NCBI GenBank assembly: GCA_024220525.1
Contig: JAMYWO010000010.1
Location: forward strand, 251,944-315,943
Direction: 5' to 3'
DNA from: Cochliopodium minus
Taxonomy: Eukaryota; Discosea; Himatismenida; Cochliopodiidae
DNA: 64,000 bases
Of the stretch, positions 32,042 through 42,988 are shown one piece after another; position 1 is the stretch's first letter, and each line of letters opens with the position of its first letter. The notes beneath the pieces are model-generated. The model was not told the DNA's origin. It saw only the letters and a list, made by a program, of their open reading frames with translations, and did no database searches. The translations under genes were made by a program, and so were the position numbers.

Positions 32042-35000
32042 TTATTTGTCTTGCAAATTGTATCTCTTAGGCATGGTATTCACATTTACATTCTTATTGA
32101 TAGGGAGCACTCTCGAAGGGGGTTGCTTGATGGGATGAGGTTGGGGGCTGAAAAGGAGCTTGATGGCGGAGTATTTTTGTTGATCAGAAGCGGTGGGATT
32201 GTTAATGATGCTGTCGATACGGGATTCGTATTGAGGATATTTCATTTTGATGTTATGGGCATGTTGGACAATATTATTATTATTATTATTATTGTTGGGG
32301 ATGATGGCGGAATGGTGATTGAAGGGCTGATTGATGGAATTTTGATTATTGCCTCCTTGATTATTGATGATGTGTGAATTGATGTTATTGGGATGTATTG
32401 GAAGATTCATCATGTTGACATGTTGATGCACATCCTGCTTATCGGTGGCTATCGGATGATCATACTTCTCCAAATAATAGTTGGGATTTTGGATATCAAT
32501 GTTTTTATTGGAGAAAGTAGAATCGATATGATTAAATACACGAGGAACATAACTTTTTTCTTGGAAAGAATTAATATTGTTGTTGTTATTGTTATTGTTA
32601 TTGTTATTATTATTGTTGATAATCTTTTTTGGAGGAGGTAGTTCGTTTTTCTTTCTCGTGATCTCATTGGAAGACAACTTTTTTTTCTTCTCCATATCAT
32701 TATTTACATTGTTGGGATTGACAGCGTTGATCTTCCTCTTGTTGGATTTGCTCTGGAAGATGATGTTGACGAGGGAGGAATAAGTGGGACCATTGGTGAC
32801 TTTGTTCTCAGGATCCAAAGAGTTTTCATCTTTTTTAGTTTTGTTTTTGACTTGTTTTTTTACTTCTTTTTTCTTATTTCCGTCCAACAAAGTGTTTCTC
32901 CATCTGTCATAAACCTGAGGTCCAAGTCTCTTCCTAGTCTTTGGAAAAGGGTACGCGTTCAAGAGATCGGCGATGAACTCCCAGTTTGTGCCGTACTTTT
33001 GGACGGACTCCATGATGTTCCTGTCTTCTTCTTCGGTCCAAGGGACGGTGATGGTGAGAGGGCTTACCTCGTTGATCTCTTTAGGTTTTCTTTTCTTGGG
33101 TGCTTTTTTGATGATTCTGGAAATAAATAAAGGTTTGTTTTTGAGATCAAAGCTGGGAAACTCAGTGTTCGTATTAATGGAATCTTTCTTTGTGTTGAGT
33201 TTGTTCAATTTGTTTGTGTTATTGATGTTATTGTTGTTTAATGAACTTTGAGTGGGAGTGTTGGGAGGAGAAGGCACTACGTTGACATAGCTAGATATTT
33301 TCTTTTTGGGGATGACAAGACCAAGTTTTTTATTAGGCTTTGGAATTGCGATTTTTTCGTTATTTGTGTTGTTATTTGTATTATTGTTATTTTTAGTTGC
33401 ACCAAGAACAGTTTTTGGGATGGGTTGCTTTGGTTGATCCACTCTCCTTACTTTGTTAGTAGTTTTGGATTTTGGCTCTAAAGGTGAGTAAGGATAAGCG
33501 TAGTTGTCGATTTCATAGGGGATGTAATACTTGTCCGAAGGCTCAGTAGGAAAGCCGAACAGCTCTGGGTTGTAGTCAATTCTCTTTTTGGATGAATCGT
33601 CCATGGTATCATTTTCTTCAAAGTTGGTGGGTTTGTGAACAACCACATTTTCTATAAAATCAGGCACATTTCCTGTGATCTGTTTTTATTAAAAAAAAAT
33701 AATGTTAATAAAATGGTAAAATAAAATGAAATAAAATCACTTTGTAGAATTTTGGATTATTCTTTGTAACATTTTGAATTTTTGGTTTTTCCAACTTTTT
33801 TTTTTCCAAAACAGAATTGTGGATGTCCTTTTGTAGAAGCAGGACATTATTCCCGTCACAAGGATAGTTAGACTCAACGAATCTCAAAGCAAAACTCTGA
33901 ATGGGAGATATTCTATTTGAAATCTTTTCTCTCAAAAGAGAAATTTCTCCTTCACTCTCCGACTCAATCAATTCTTCGTACAAATTGTGTTTGTTAGTTC
34001 TGTCACACTTGTCCTCGACAGCTGAGAGGTATTTGTAAAGCTCCTTTTCTTCCAAGTCGTAAAAAGAAGAGGAATGTTCAGAGGAGAATTGAGGAGAAAT
34101 GGTATTCAAGATGTCCAAATTGTTCAACATTTCTTTGGAAATGGAAAAACTCCCAACACTATCTTCGTCGTGGTTCAAAACGAGTTTTTGTTCAATAGTA
34201 TTCTCACTAACAATTCTGTGTATCACAAATTTATTGTTGTTGCAGATGTTTTGGATGTTCTTCTCGAATTTGGGCTCCCATTCACTGTCAAAAAGAATGA
34301 TAGTACCAACATTTAAGTTTTGAACATCAATACACGTTCTGGAAGACAAAACCAAAGAGAAAATATGTTTGTTACAGTCAAAATTTTCAATCGTCTTGAA
34401 TTTTTCTTGAAGATCAGTAGATGCTCCAATTTTGAGAAAGCTGAAGAAGTTGTGAGAAAGAAAAATGGACAATTTGTCAATCATTTTGTCCATTTGTGTG
34501 AAGATCAAGCAGCGTTGCTCGTTTTTTTTGAGATTATAAAGAAGATTGAAAAGTACACGAAACTTTCCAGAATCTTTAAGAAAAAGTGTTTTGTTTGGCA
34601 AAGAAATATTTTCACAGGTAAAATTCGGACAAAAAATATTGGGATCATTCAAAATTGGATCACTCACTGAAGAAAGTTGTGGTGCAGAAGAAGTAATTAC
34701 ATTTGGTCTTACAAACTTAAACAGAGAGAAGATAGGAGAGAGTTTTTCAAATCTTTGTTGAAAATTTCTGAAGATATCATCTTGAAAATCCGATATATGG
34801 AATAATCTTCTGTTAAACAATAAATCATTTTCCCCATAATTTTTCTGAGAATTTTGAAAATTTTGAAAAAGATTAAAATCAATCAAATTTCTCAATCTCC
34901 AACCAAGAAGGGGTTCTGGAACATCACTCTTCATTTCATTTACAAAGTTTAAAAAATTATTTTTACCAAAAGAGTTTTTAGGTGGAGTGGTATGTCTGTC

Positions 35001-37373
35001 AAGTTTGTCAGGCCCATTCATTTCAGAATTTAAAATGAGGAAAAGGTTGAGAAAAAAGTCAGAAGCGTCACTTTGAGAAAATTCCTTATGATCATCAACA
35101 ATATTTATCACAGATCTTCCGTTGGTAGATTTCGCAAAATTTTTGTCAAGTAAGGATTGACTGTCGTATGTTTTATTTACAGTTGGATATACACATTGAG
35201 GATAAGTGATAGATAGTGGAGGAAAATAAAGAGAAGAGAGCACTTCTGAATCACTCAATAGGTCGGCATGGTTGCAAACTTTCTTGAGTTTCAAAACAAA
35301 ATCGAACAAATGGAACAGATTGATGTTTTTATTGGAGAGGAGAGGAGAATACATTTCGATGATTTTGGAGTACTGGATTTGTTGTCTCTTCGAAAGAGGA
35401 GCGACAAGTTTGGTTTCAACAAACTCAAGATGTTTGTTGTCAACAACCTCGAAGCCTGCAACGACATCAAAGCCTTCAACAACGGCCTTGGTCAAAGAGA
35501 AAGGAGTGAGGATGGATTGGAGTTTATATACAAGTCCTTCTCCGTTAGATTCGCCGTTGCTAAGCTGTACAGTAGAGGGGGTTTTGGAATAGAACAAGTG
35601 TGGCATCAAGTAGAATAAAATGTTCCACAAGTACTTGAGGTTGTTGGGCAGCTTCGGGTGAGTTATGAGGATTCGGTTAAGACAAAGGATTCTCGAAATG
35701 GAAAGCATGTGCTTGGACTTTAAAACACTCGTTTCTAAAATCAAGAATTTCCAAGGGACAGACTTTAGGTGAGATACGTTTTGTTGGAGAATGGAGCAAG
35801 TGGTGATACATATATTTACATCTCTGATCTTTTCGTCTTCTCCTCCAAAATAGAATTTCACCTTGAAGTCTGGGGAGTATTGCTGAAAATCGTCTCTCCA
35901 CTTTAGAATAGAATCTTTTGGTGCTACAATTAAGTAAGGACCACAGTTCTGTTGTTCTAATAGGAGGTAGGACAAAAAAGTTATTATTATTTGTGTTATT
36001 TCCGAAAAATTGTCGTTGATAAGGATAAAATTGAGATTTTTTTCTTGAAATTTTATCATCTTTTCGATCGTGTCGGATTGGTACTCATTGAGTAAAGAAT
36101 AATTGCTTATTTTTTGTTCAATTTTCGGGAGGTTATTGACAGAATGATTCAGGGAGTTTACTTGTGAAGCTTTTTCTTGTGCTTCCTTTAAAATTTCAGA
36201 ATCTTTTTTAGAGTCCTTTTTAGAGGGAGAAGAATGAGAATTTTTCAATTTCGCTCTATCTTGAATTGTGAAATTGAAAAGATTTGAAGAAACTTGCTTC
36301 CCAGTGTTGTTTGTAATCTTCTCTACAAATGTTGGTTTTTCGCTTTGTTTGAGTTGTTTTTTGTGTTTGTATACAGTCAGCTTCTTTACACCAGACCAAA
36401 ACTGAGTGATAGAGCCGGAAATAAACCTGGATATATCTTTGAGAGGGTTGATTTCTTCTATGGGTACTTCCGGAGGAGGATTTTTATTTTGGTGGTACTT
36501 TACAACTGCTTTGGCTAGATCCTTGCTCATGTTTTCTTTAATCTTTCTTTCTTCGTGAAAATCTTTAGATACCAGAACCATCTCTTCTAGCAGGTAGTCC
36601 CAGTGCGTCTTCTTTCTGGGCGGTTCAGCGAGTTTGGTTGGCAAATCTTTGTCCCACATTGCATTTGATTGCAGAATATTTACATTGTTGATTATATTCG
36701 AATCATTTATCAATTTGGGGAGATTGGTATCCTTATTTTGGGTGAGATTATTCTTATATTTCTTTTTGGCTCTGGAATACGATGTTGATACCAATTTTGG
36801 AAATAATGCTCCATCTGATAAATTGCTGAGTACTGTGGGTGCAGTATTTGATGTAATCTGTGTTATATTTTGATCATTCTGATGATTGGGCTTTGGATCG
36901 TTGATTTCTTGAGTAGAGGCCGTATTGATCAAAAAAGAATTCTTTCTTTCAATGGCTTCTTTTGATAATACTTCTAAATCCAATTTATGATCAATTTCAT
37001 ATGATTTCACATAATCATTTAGGGAAGGATTATTCGAATTATATTGCGTTATATTCTTTTTTGATTGTACAAATGATAGAATTTTTATTGCGATATCCCT
37101 TGATATTAATCCTTTCTCTATTTGTTCCCTCAATTGCTCTTGGATATGTTGTTTTATATCTTCTGTGTTGGTGCTTCCATTGAGAGAGGACTTCAATCTC
37201 TTCAGATCCAAATTCTCAAATATATCAAACACAGATTTCCTTTTCTTCTCTGATTGATCTGAATTTGGCTCCAATTGATAATCCAATTGAGATATTTTCT
37301 TCATTTTTTTATAATTTTTACAGCAACAGAATAAATGAAAAAATGCATCGAAATGAAGGACAGATCGAGACAT
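32042..37373 (-). CDS. EP400/Eaf1-like protein: HSA, degenerate SNF2 ATPase, SANT
   Basis: Two minus-strand exons, 37373-33741 and 33679-32042, joined in phase (NPKFYK-ITGNVPDF), about 1756 residues. An alternative start is Met at 37304 (MKKISQLDYQ). The HSA domain (about 36490-36620) reads PPRKKTHWDYLLEEMVLVSK followed by DFHEERKIKENM; HSA recruits actin and Arp4. The SNF2 region aligns in order with p400/SRCAP but its catalytic motifs are gone: Walker A is FILINDNFSEIT, the DEAH position is FLILETSVLKS, motif III is THPKLPNNLKYLW, and the motif VI arginines are replaced by NICNNNKF. The SANT/Myb domain is WTEEEDRNIMESVQKYGTNW. HSA-ATPase-SANT is the Domino/p400/PIE1 order, so this is probably a NuA4/SWR1 scaffold. 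The tail is Asn-rich. Confidence 0.8.
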
Positions 37374-37563
37374 GATATTGCATTTTCTTCCATATCCCTC
37401 GAAATTGTATTTTATAGAGAAGAATAATTATAACTGCCAAAATTTATATAATCAGTCAAAAAAAAATTTAAAATGATAACACATTTTTAGTTAAAAAAAA
37501 AAGAAAGTAACAAATTTAAAGACTATTGTCATCAAACGCTTTTAAAAATTTAAGAAATAAATA

Positions 37564-39231
37564 TTATTTAAGCTCTTCAATGACTAAGTAATCTTTAACT
37601 CCAAAAAGTTGATGTTCAAGATTCCAGCCACTTTTTAGCAAAGAATCATAAAAAGAGTCAAAGTGAAGATTAGTGTAAGACTCTGATTCTTGGAGAACAG
37701 TTTCAAAGTTTGAGGTTACAGAAGCACACTTGCTCCAAAGACTGTGCTTCAAAGCAGATTTACATTGGAAAAAAGATCTTATGATGTCTTTTTCGGAGCG
37801 ATGCTCAGAGTAGAACACATCAAAAGTTAAGTTTTTTTTTTCATCAAATGACGGATGGACAAAATATTTTTCAGTCTTAATTCGATTGTAAACATTCTCA
37901 ATATCAGTTTGATTATCAAAAAATTTTGCGACGCTGCTACCTAAAGAAATTCCATCAGGTTTACTCCTGTAAAAAGGCCAAGCGAACTTTTCTTTTTCAT
38001 TAACTTGATCTGGAGTTAGAAACTCTGAGTGAGACAAGTAGTGATCGAACAATATGTCAAACCTTTGGCGATCTAAATTTCTGAGAATAACAACGTTAGT
38101 TCCATAGTAGCTTGATAGAGTGTGCAAGGCGCCCATCAACAAAAAAGTAGAAAGGTAAGTAAAACCGGAAGAACCTTCTAATAAATGAGACAAACCAATC
38201 CCTGTTATAGAAATAAAAATTTTTTAAATTATTTATCGAATTTTTGTCAAAAAATTATAAGCATCTGATTGGTACTGAAATTAAAAAATTTAAATAAAAA
38301 ATAGAATTAAAATGATTAAAAAATTTCTTTTGAAAAATTTATATGAGTTAATTCTAGATAATTACCACCGGCCATTCCTATAAGATAACTAACAAGTCCT
38401 TGCGAAAATGATTTTGCAGTCAAATCACTCAGATTCTCCTTCAGTGCAAAGTTTTTATTAATGGAAGCCCTCACCGCCCCATTCGACAACCCAGCAACTC
38501 CCTTTGCCGTATTCGCTACAGAACCCAGCAACAAAAAGTACTTAGGAAATAAAGGTGTTAACAATTCAATAGCAACACCAACGACATGTAAGAAGTCTGC
38601 GATCCATTTGCTCTGTTTGAGATTGATATCAAATTTTTCTCCGAATTTATCTGCCACTAAGATCATCCCTATTGATCCCAATCCATCTTTCAATACCCAT
38701 GTCGTTGCCACTGATGCTGTTACTGCTGCGCTCGCTGAGATTCCTGCCGCACTGAGCATGCTGTGCGTGGAGATCACATAAGCCACTGAACTTATCGTCC
38801 TTTGCACAAACAGCCACATATTGTATTTCATATAATCCTTCGTCACGCTATTTGGATATCCATATGGCAATATCGCTTTGAATATTGACCATTTTCCTAA
38901 TATAATTTAATATGGGTCAATAATATCCATAATCCAAATCATAATATCATTGTATCTGATTGGGTTGATTTTTATTTACCTTCATTTTCTATCAACTCTT
39001 TTTTGTGTAATTTATTATTTGAATCAATCACGTAATGGGCAGTCTTATTCTGATATTTCTCTATCAATATTGCTTTCTCTTTTTTGTTGTTGATATTATC
39101 GTTGATGCAATAATTCCTATTGTAAACTTTCCTAAATGATTAATTAAATGATTACAATATTGAATCTCACATTTCTTTGGATTGAATATCTTTTTGAAGT
39201 GCTTGATCTTGATTGGGAAAAATTTTTTCAT
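37564..39231 (-). CDS. RUS-family (DUF647/RUSF1-like) membrane protein
   Basis: Minus-strand exons at about 38193-37564, 38905-38365 and 39130-38990, with a first exon probably starting at ATG 39231 (MKKFFPIKIKHFKKIF) whose junction I cannot fix. Diagnostic text: FKAILPYGYPNSVTKDYMKY, TTWVLKDGLGSIGMILVADK, KQSKWIADFLHVVGVAIELL, VANTAKGVAGLSNGAVRASI, and NLSDLTAKSFSQGLVSYLIG. These match the ROOT UV-B SENSITIVE family conserved in plants, animals and amoebae. Several hydrophobic helices suggest an integral membrane protein; the molecular function is unsettled in all species. The C-terminal exon (HRSEKDIIRSFFQCKSALKH) is complete to TAA. Located between the p400-like and HROB-like genes on the same strand without obvious functional link. 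Confidence 0.88.
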
Positions 39232-39290
39232 TTTTTTTTATTTTATTTTAGATAAAAGGAATTCAATTTAAAGATACATCAAAAAAAAGA

Positions 39291-40897
39291 TCATAGATCG
39301 TTTGGATCATCAAACTTAAACAACTCCTGAGTAGAGAGTTCTTTCTTTGGAGATTTTTTGAGGTTAAAATCAAAATCAGAATCATCAGAGCTGTACAACT
39401 TGACTCTGATGTCCTCCAAGTTGGCAGTATCTATCTTTCTTTTCTTGGGATTAATCTTTGTAGAAGAAAGTTTTCTTGTTTGTTTCTTTTCTTCGATTTT
39501 TATTTCACAGGGTTCGCTTTTCACTGATTTGTTTTCAATGATTTTATTTTCGTTTATTTTTTCTATGAAAATTTTATCATCCTTTATAATCTCCCTCGCT
39601 TCTTTGATCTCTGATGTAGGATACTTTATAGGAGTCTCTTTTTTGTTTGTTTTTTTTACTTCCTCTTTATCATTTTTCTTGTCAACACTCCTTAACAACT
39701 CTAAGAAGTTGGCTTTTTTTTTGACAGGAGTTTTGTTGGTCTTTTTTACTGGGAGAACATAAAATATGTCTAAAGGTCTATTGTAAAAAAAATTTGAAAA
39801 TCTTTCTTAGTTTAAAATGTTTAGAAAAAAATTACTTGTAGTCTTTTAAATTAGCCTCAGAATATTCCACCGGGATTTTCATTTTGGGTGGGTAAATTTT
39901 GAAAATGTTTTCTTCGGTGATGATGAGGTAGTATTTGTTTGGACAGGGGTTGAAGACAGACAGATCTTTCAAGTAGACCACACAGTTGTTCACCAAATTA
40001 GAATTTTTAAAAAAAATCTGCCCATCAAGGCTCACAGATATGATTCCAGATGGATCCTTTTAACAATAATTTTTAAAAAGATTTTTTCAATTAATTTTGT
40101 TCAGTGGATTTACTCTTATCATTGCAGTATATCCATCCATTTTTTTGGTAATGTTGCTCAGAACTCCTTTTGAAATACAAAATTAAAAAATTCGTTATTT
40201 TTTATAAAAGATATTGACCTACTATGTATGGGATTTTCCTTTTATAAACTGCATACAATATATCTCTCACTGAGAAATCCACCTTCTTTGGTTCTGAAGT
40301 AAAATTAAAAAAAAAAATTTGAATGAATTTTCATAAAAAAAAGGATATACTGAAAGGATAGAATCCATTATCCATCAACATGTTCAACCACGTTCCCTTC
40401 TTCCAATCTGGATCATCAGAACAATTGACATTGGACCAATCAAAGGAGGGATTATGGATTCCCATCATCAGATGAGGTGAGGTTGTATTCTTGCTTATAT
40501 CGGGTCTTGGTATCCTTTCTTTTTTGATAATTTCTTTCTTGATTTTGGATGGAGGGGATTTAGAAGGGGATTTTTTTTTCATAGATGATGCTCTTTTTTT
40601 GTGATTATCATTTTCTTTCTTTTCAATTTTGTTGGATTTGTTTGATTCAGAGATATTATGAGAAGAAGATTTTCTTTTGATCATATGATGGCGAATATCC
40701 TTTTTATCCTTGATATCCTTTTTATCATTATCTCTCCCTTTTTTATTATCATCTTGATTTGTCTTTATATTCAATTTATCATTTTTTGGAAGAATTTTGG
40801 ATTTTGATGGTGATAAATTTTTGAATTTCTCTTTATTGGACTTCAGTGCATCTCCACTTTCTTTATTTGGGTGTATGGATGGAGTATCTTTCTTCAT
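39291..40897 (-). CDS. HROB: HROB-like OB-fold protein (homologous recombination factor)
   Basis: Five minus-strand exons. The N-terminal exon (ATG 40897, MKKDTPSIHPNKESGDALKS) is a lysine/serine-rich disordered region. Next come WKKGTWLNMLMDNGFYPF, then KVDFSVRDILYAVYKRKIPY and IVG, then a short exon with LSNITKKMDGYTAMIRV. The OB-fold core follows: KDPSGIISVSLDGQIFF, CVVYLKDLSVFNPCPNKYYL and ITEENIFKIYPP. The C-terminal exon is acidic and basic linker ending LFKFDDPNDL. The order (DPTG-like turn, LKxVsVFsPsp, hYLnIT, NlvrIY) matches the C-terminal domain of human HROB/C17orf53, which recruits the MCM8-MCM9 helicase to recombination sites in the nucleus. Sequence similarity is judged from memory, so this is a strong but unverified call. 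Confidence 0.7.
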
Positions 40898-41039
40898 TCG
40901 AATAAAAATATGAAAATAAATTTTTTAGAAGAATTTTATTTTATATAAATTTATAATTTGAAATAAATAATTAAAAATAAGAGAAAGGAGGGAAAATAAA
41001 AGGAAAGGGGAAATATAAATTTTGCCTCTCTCACTATCT

Positions 41040-42591
41040 TTAATTTTTTTCCTTGCACATGACACCATATTTTTCCACAGAGTTATTTTTTTGATCAGAT
41101 AAAACAAAAAGGGCTCCCTTTTCAAATTTAATTCCACCAACCACCAAACAGCTTTCATCCGCAACCAATAAGCTACCATCTAAATCTCCTCCGAAATCTG
41201 TCAATGGAAATAAACAAGCAGCAGTGCTCGCATTTAAGTTACTTCCCACCATCATACCTATCCATAGCAATAGATCCATTTCCTTTGCTGTGTTGAATGC
41301 AAGAAGAGCCTTGGAATAAAATGAGTTAGCCATTTTATTAAATCTTTGAGATTTCCTCATATAAAAAAATTTCATATTGCGCAATTATTTTTGTTAAAAT
41401 TTTAAATAATTATTGTACCTGTCTTATTCCTCCTGCTTTTTCCAATTTTATGTTCACTCCATGCACGATAGGATGGAGAAGAGGAACATCTTTATGTGTG
41501 CATACACTCTCATCAGCGAAAATGAAAACATTTGCTTTTGAATAGAGCTGCTTGATGCCCTTCCATTCTTCAAAATCTATTTTCGTATCGATTACATCAG
41601 CAGGGAATGGTTGTTCCACCATATAAATGAGATTTTTGTAATGATCAACTGAGAGGATCTCGTTGTAAAATCTTTTGGTATTTTCTGGTGTCCATGCCGA
41701 ATTGGCATCGATGCTCCAATACTTTTTATTGACGATATTTTCATCTATGTTCTTTCTGTGTTCATATAATGTCTTGATAACTTGTATGGTATTCTCTATA
41801 TCATTATCGAGCTTTATTTTCAGATAGGGTGTCGATTTAAGTCCAAAATCTGAGGAGATTATCATTTTATCTATTTTATCCAATCCTACGGTATAGAATG
41901 GGCATCTGGAATTGCTTCCATCTATCCCAATCATTTCATACAAACTCAATGATTTTGATTTGCTCCATAAATCCAATAATGCACACTCAATTCCTGTAAA
42001 GGGAACAATTATAATTATCAATGATTTAATTGTGATTATTACCACATATTCCTGGATTTCTATATTCAACATTCTTTTGAGTCAAATTATCAAGCACATA
42101 AAAACATAGTCTGAGTATCTCTATCACCTTATTTTTATCCTCTTTTGATGATTGGAAATATTTTCCGTTTTGGAATGGATCATAATCTAAATGCTTTTTA
42201 TATTCTCCATTTTCTATCGTTTTGGCCAATATTTCATTGAAATCTATCATAAATTTTTGTATATCATTGAAATCTGCCAGATAGATCCCTGGTTTTTTTG
42301 GAGGCAAACCCACTTCAGAAATCCCTATTATTCCATTGATTGAAAGTTTAATGAATGCATTCTTTCTTTTGAATTAAATTGATAAATTTGATTTGATTCA
42401 AGATTATGAGATAATTAATTTACCTTGAATTTGTTTTTGAATGGCTTGTTCTATTCCAAAAAAAATTTAAACGATTTTTCAAAATTGATCAAACTAAAAA
42501 TTTGAAACCCAAAAGAATTTCTCAATATTAGATCATATTCCCTTATTTCTGAATGATATTCGATATCTTCAAAATTGATAATCTTCAACAT
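41040..42591 (-). CDS. Enolase-superfamily dipeptide epimerase-like enzyme
   Basis: Five minus-strand exons from ATG 42591 (MLKIINFEDIEYHSEIREYD) to TAA 41040. The capping domain includes SFGTSHSKTNSR-NAFIKLS and GIIGISEVGLPPKKPG. The barrel carries the superfamily catalytic set in order: LKIKLD (Lys-x-Lys), SIDANSAW (first metal Asp), MVEQPFP (Glu), FADESVCTHKDV (Asp/Glu), GVNIKLEKAGGIRQ (Lys opposite the first pair), and WIGMMVGSNLNASTAACLFP. This is the muconate-lactonising subgroup containing L-Ala-D/L-Glu epimerases. It would act on dipeptides in the cytosol. It is intron-split and shares its neighbours' codon bias, so if acquired from bacteria it has been resident for long. Substrate unknown. 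Confidence 0.88.
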
Positions 42592-42678
42592 TTTTTTTTT
42601 ATTTCAAATAAATTGATTCTCTTTGAAAATATATATCAAAGAACGGAATTAAAAAGAGATTCTCAGAGTAATAATTTT

Positions 42679-42885
42679 TTACTGATATCCTCTTGTAAAT
42701 TTTTTAAAGTAATTTGAATTTTCTGTTGAGGGATTTAAAACCTCCTTCAACATTTTGAATTCTTCCATCAAATTCGAAGAGGAATTATATGTTTTTAATA
42801 TCCGCAACTCCTTAATTTTGAAGTAAAAATAAATGCAAAATATTAATAAAATAAAAAAAATTGAGTAAAAAAAATATTTAATCAT
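42679..42885 (-). CDS. Small single-pass membrane protein
   Basis: 68-codon frame: MIKYFFYSIFFILLIFCIYF is a membrane anchor followed by a polar helix (LMEEFKMLKEVLNPS) and a basic end (KKFTRGYQ). It lies between two confident genes, with 103 bp to the divergent C2-GRAM gene. No family recognised. The clear anchor plus charged tail makes coding plausible, but its small size keeps confidence moderate. Confidence 0.4.
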   Translation of the reverse strand: MIKYFFYSIFFILLIFCIYFYFKIKELRILKTYNSSSNLMEEFKMLKEVLNPSTENSNYFKKFTRGYQ

Positions 42886-42988
42886 AAAATTGCTAATTTA
42901 TCAGCCAATAAAAACTCTAATTTGACGAATTATTATAAAACATTGACAAAGAATTTTAAATTGGTTTTGTTAAACAAATAAAAAAAAT

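Noticed and set aside
32272-32300. ATT/AAT triplet run as a microsatellite locus
   Set aside because: It encodes polyasparagine in the p400-like tail on the minus strand and is explained by coding sequence.
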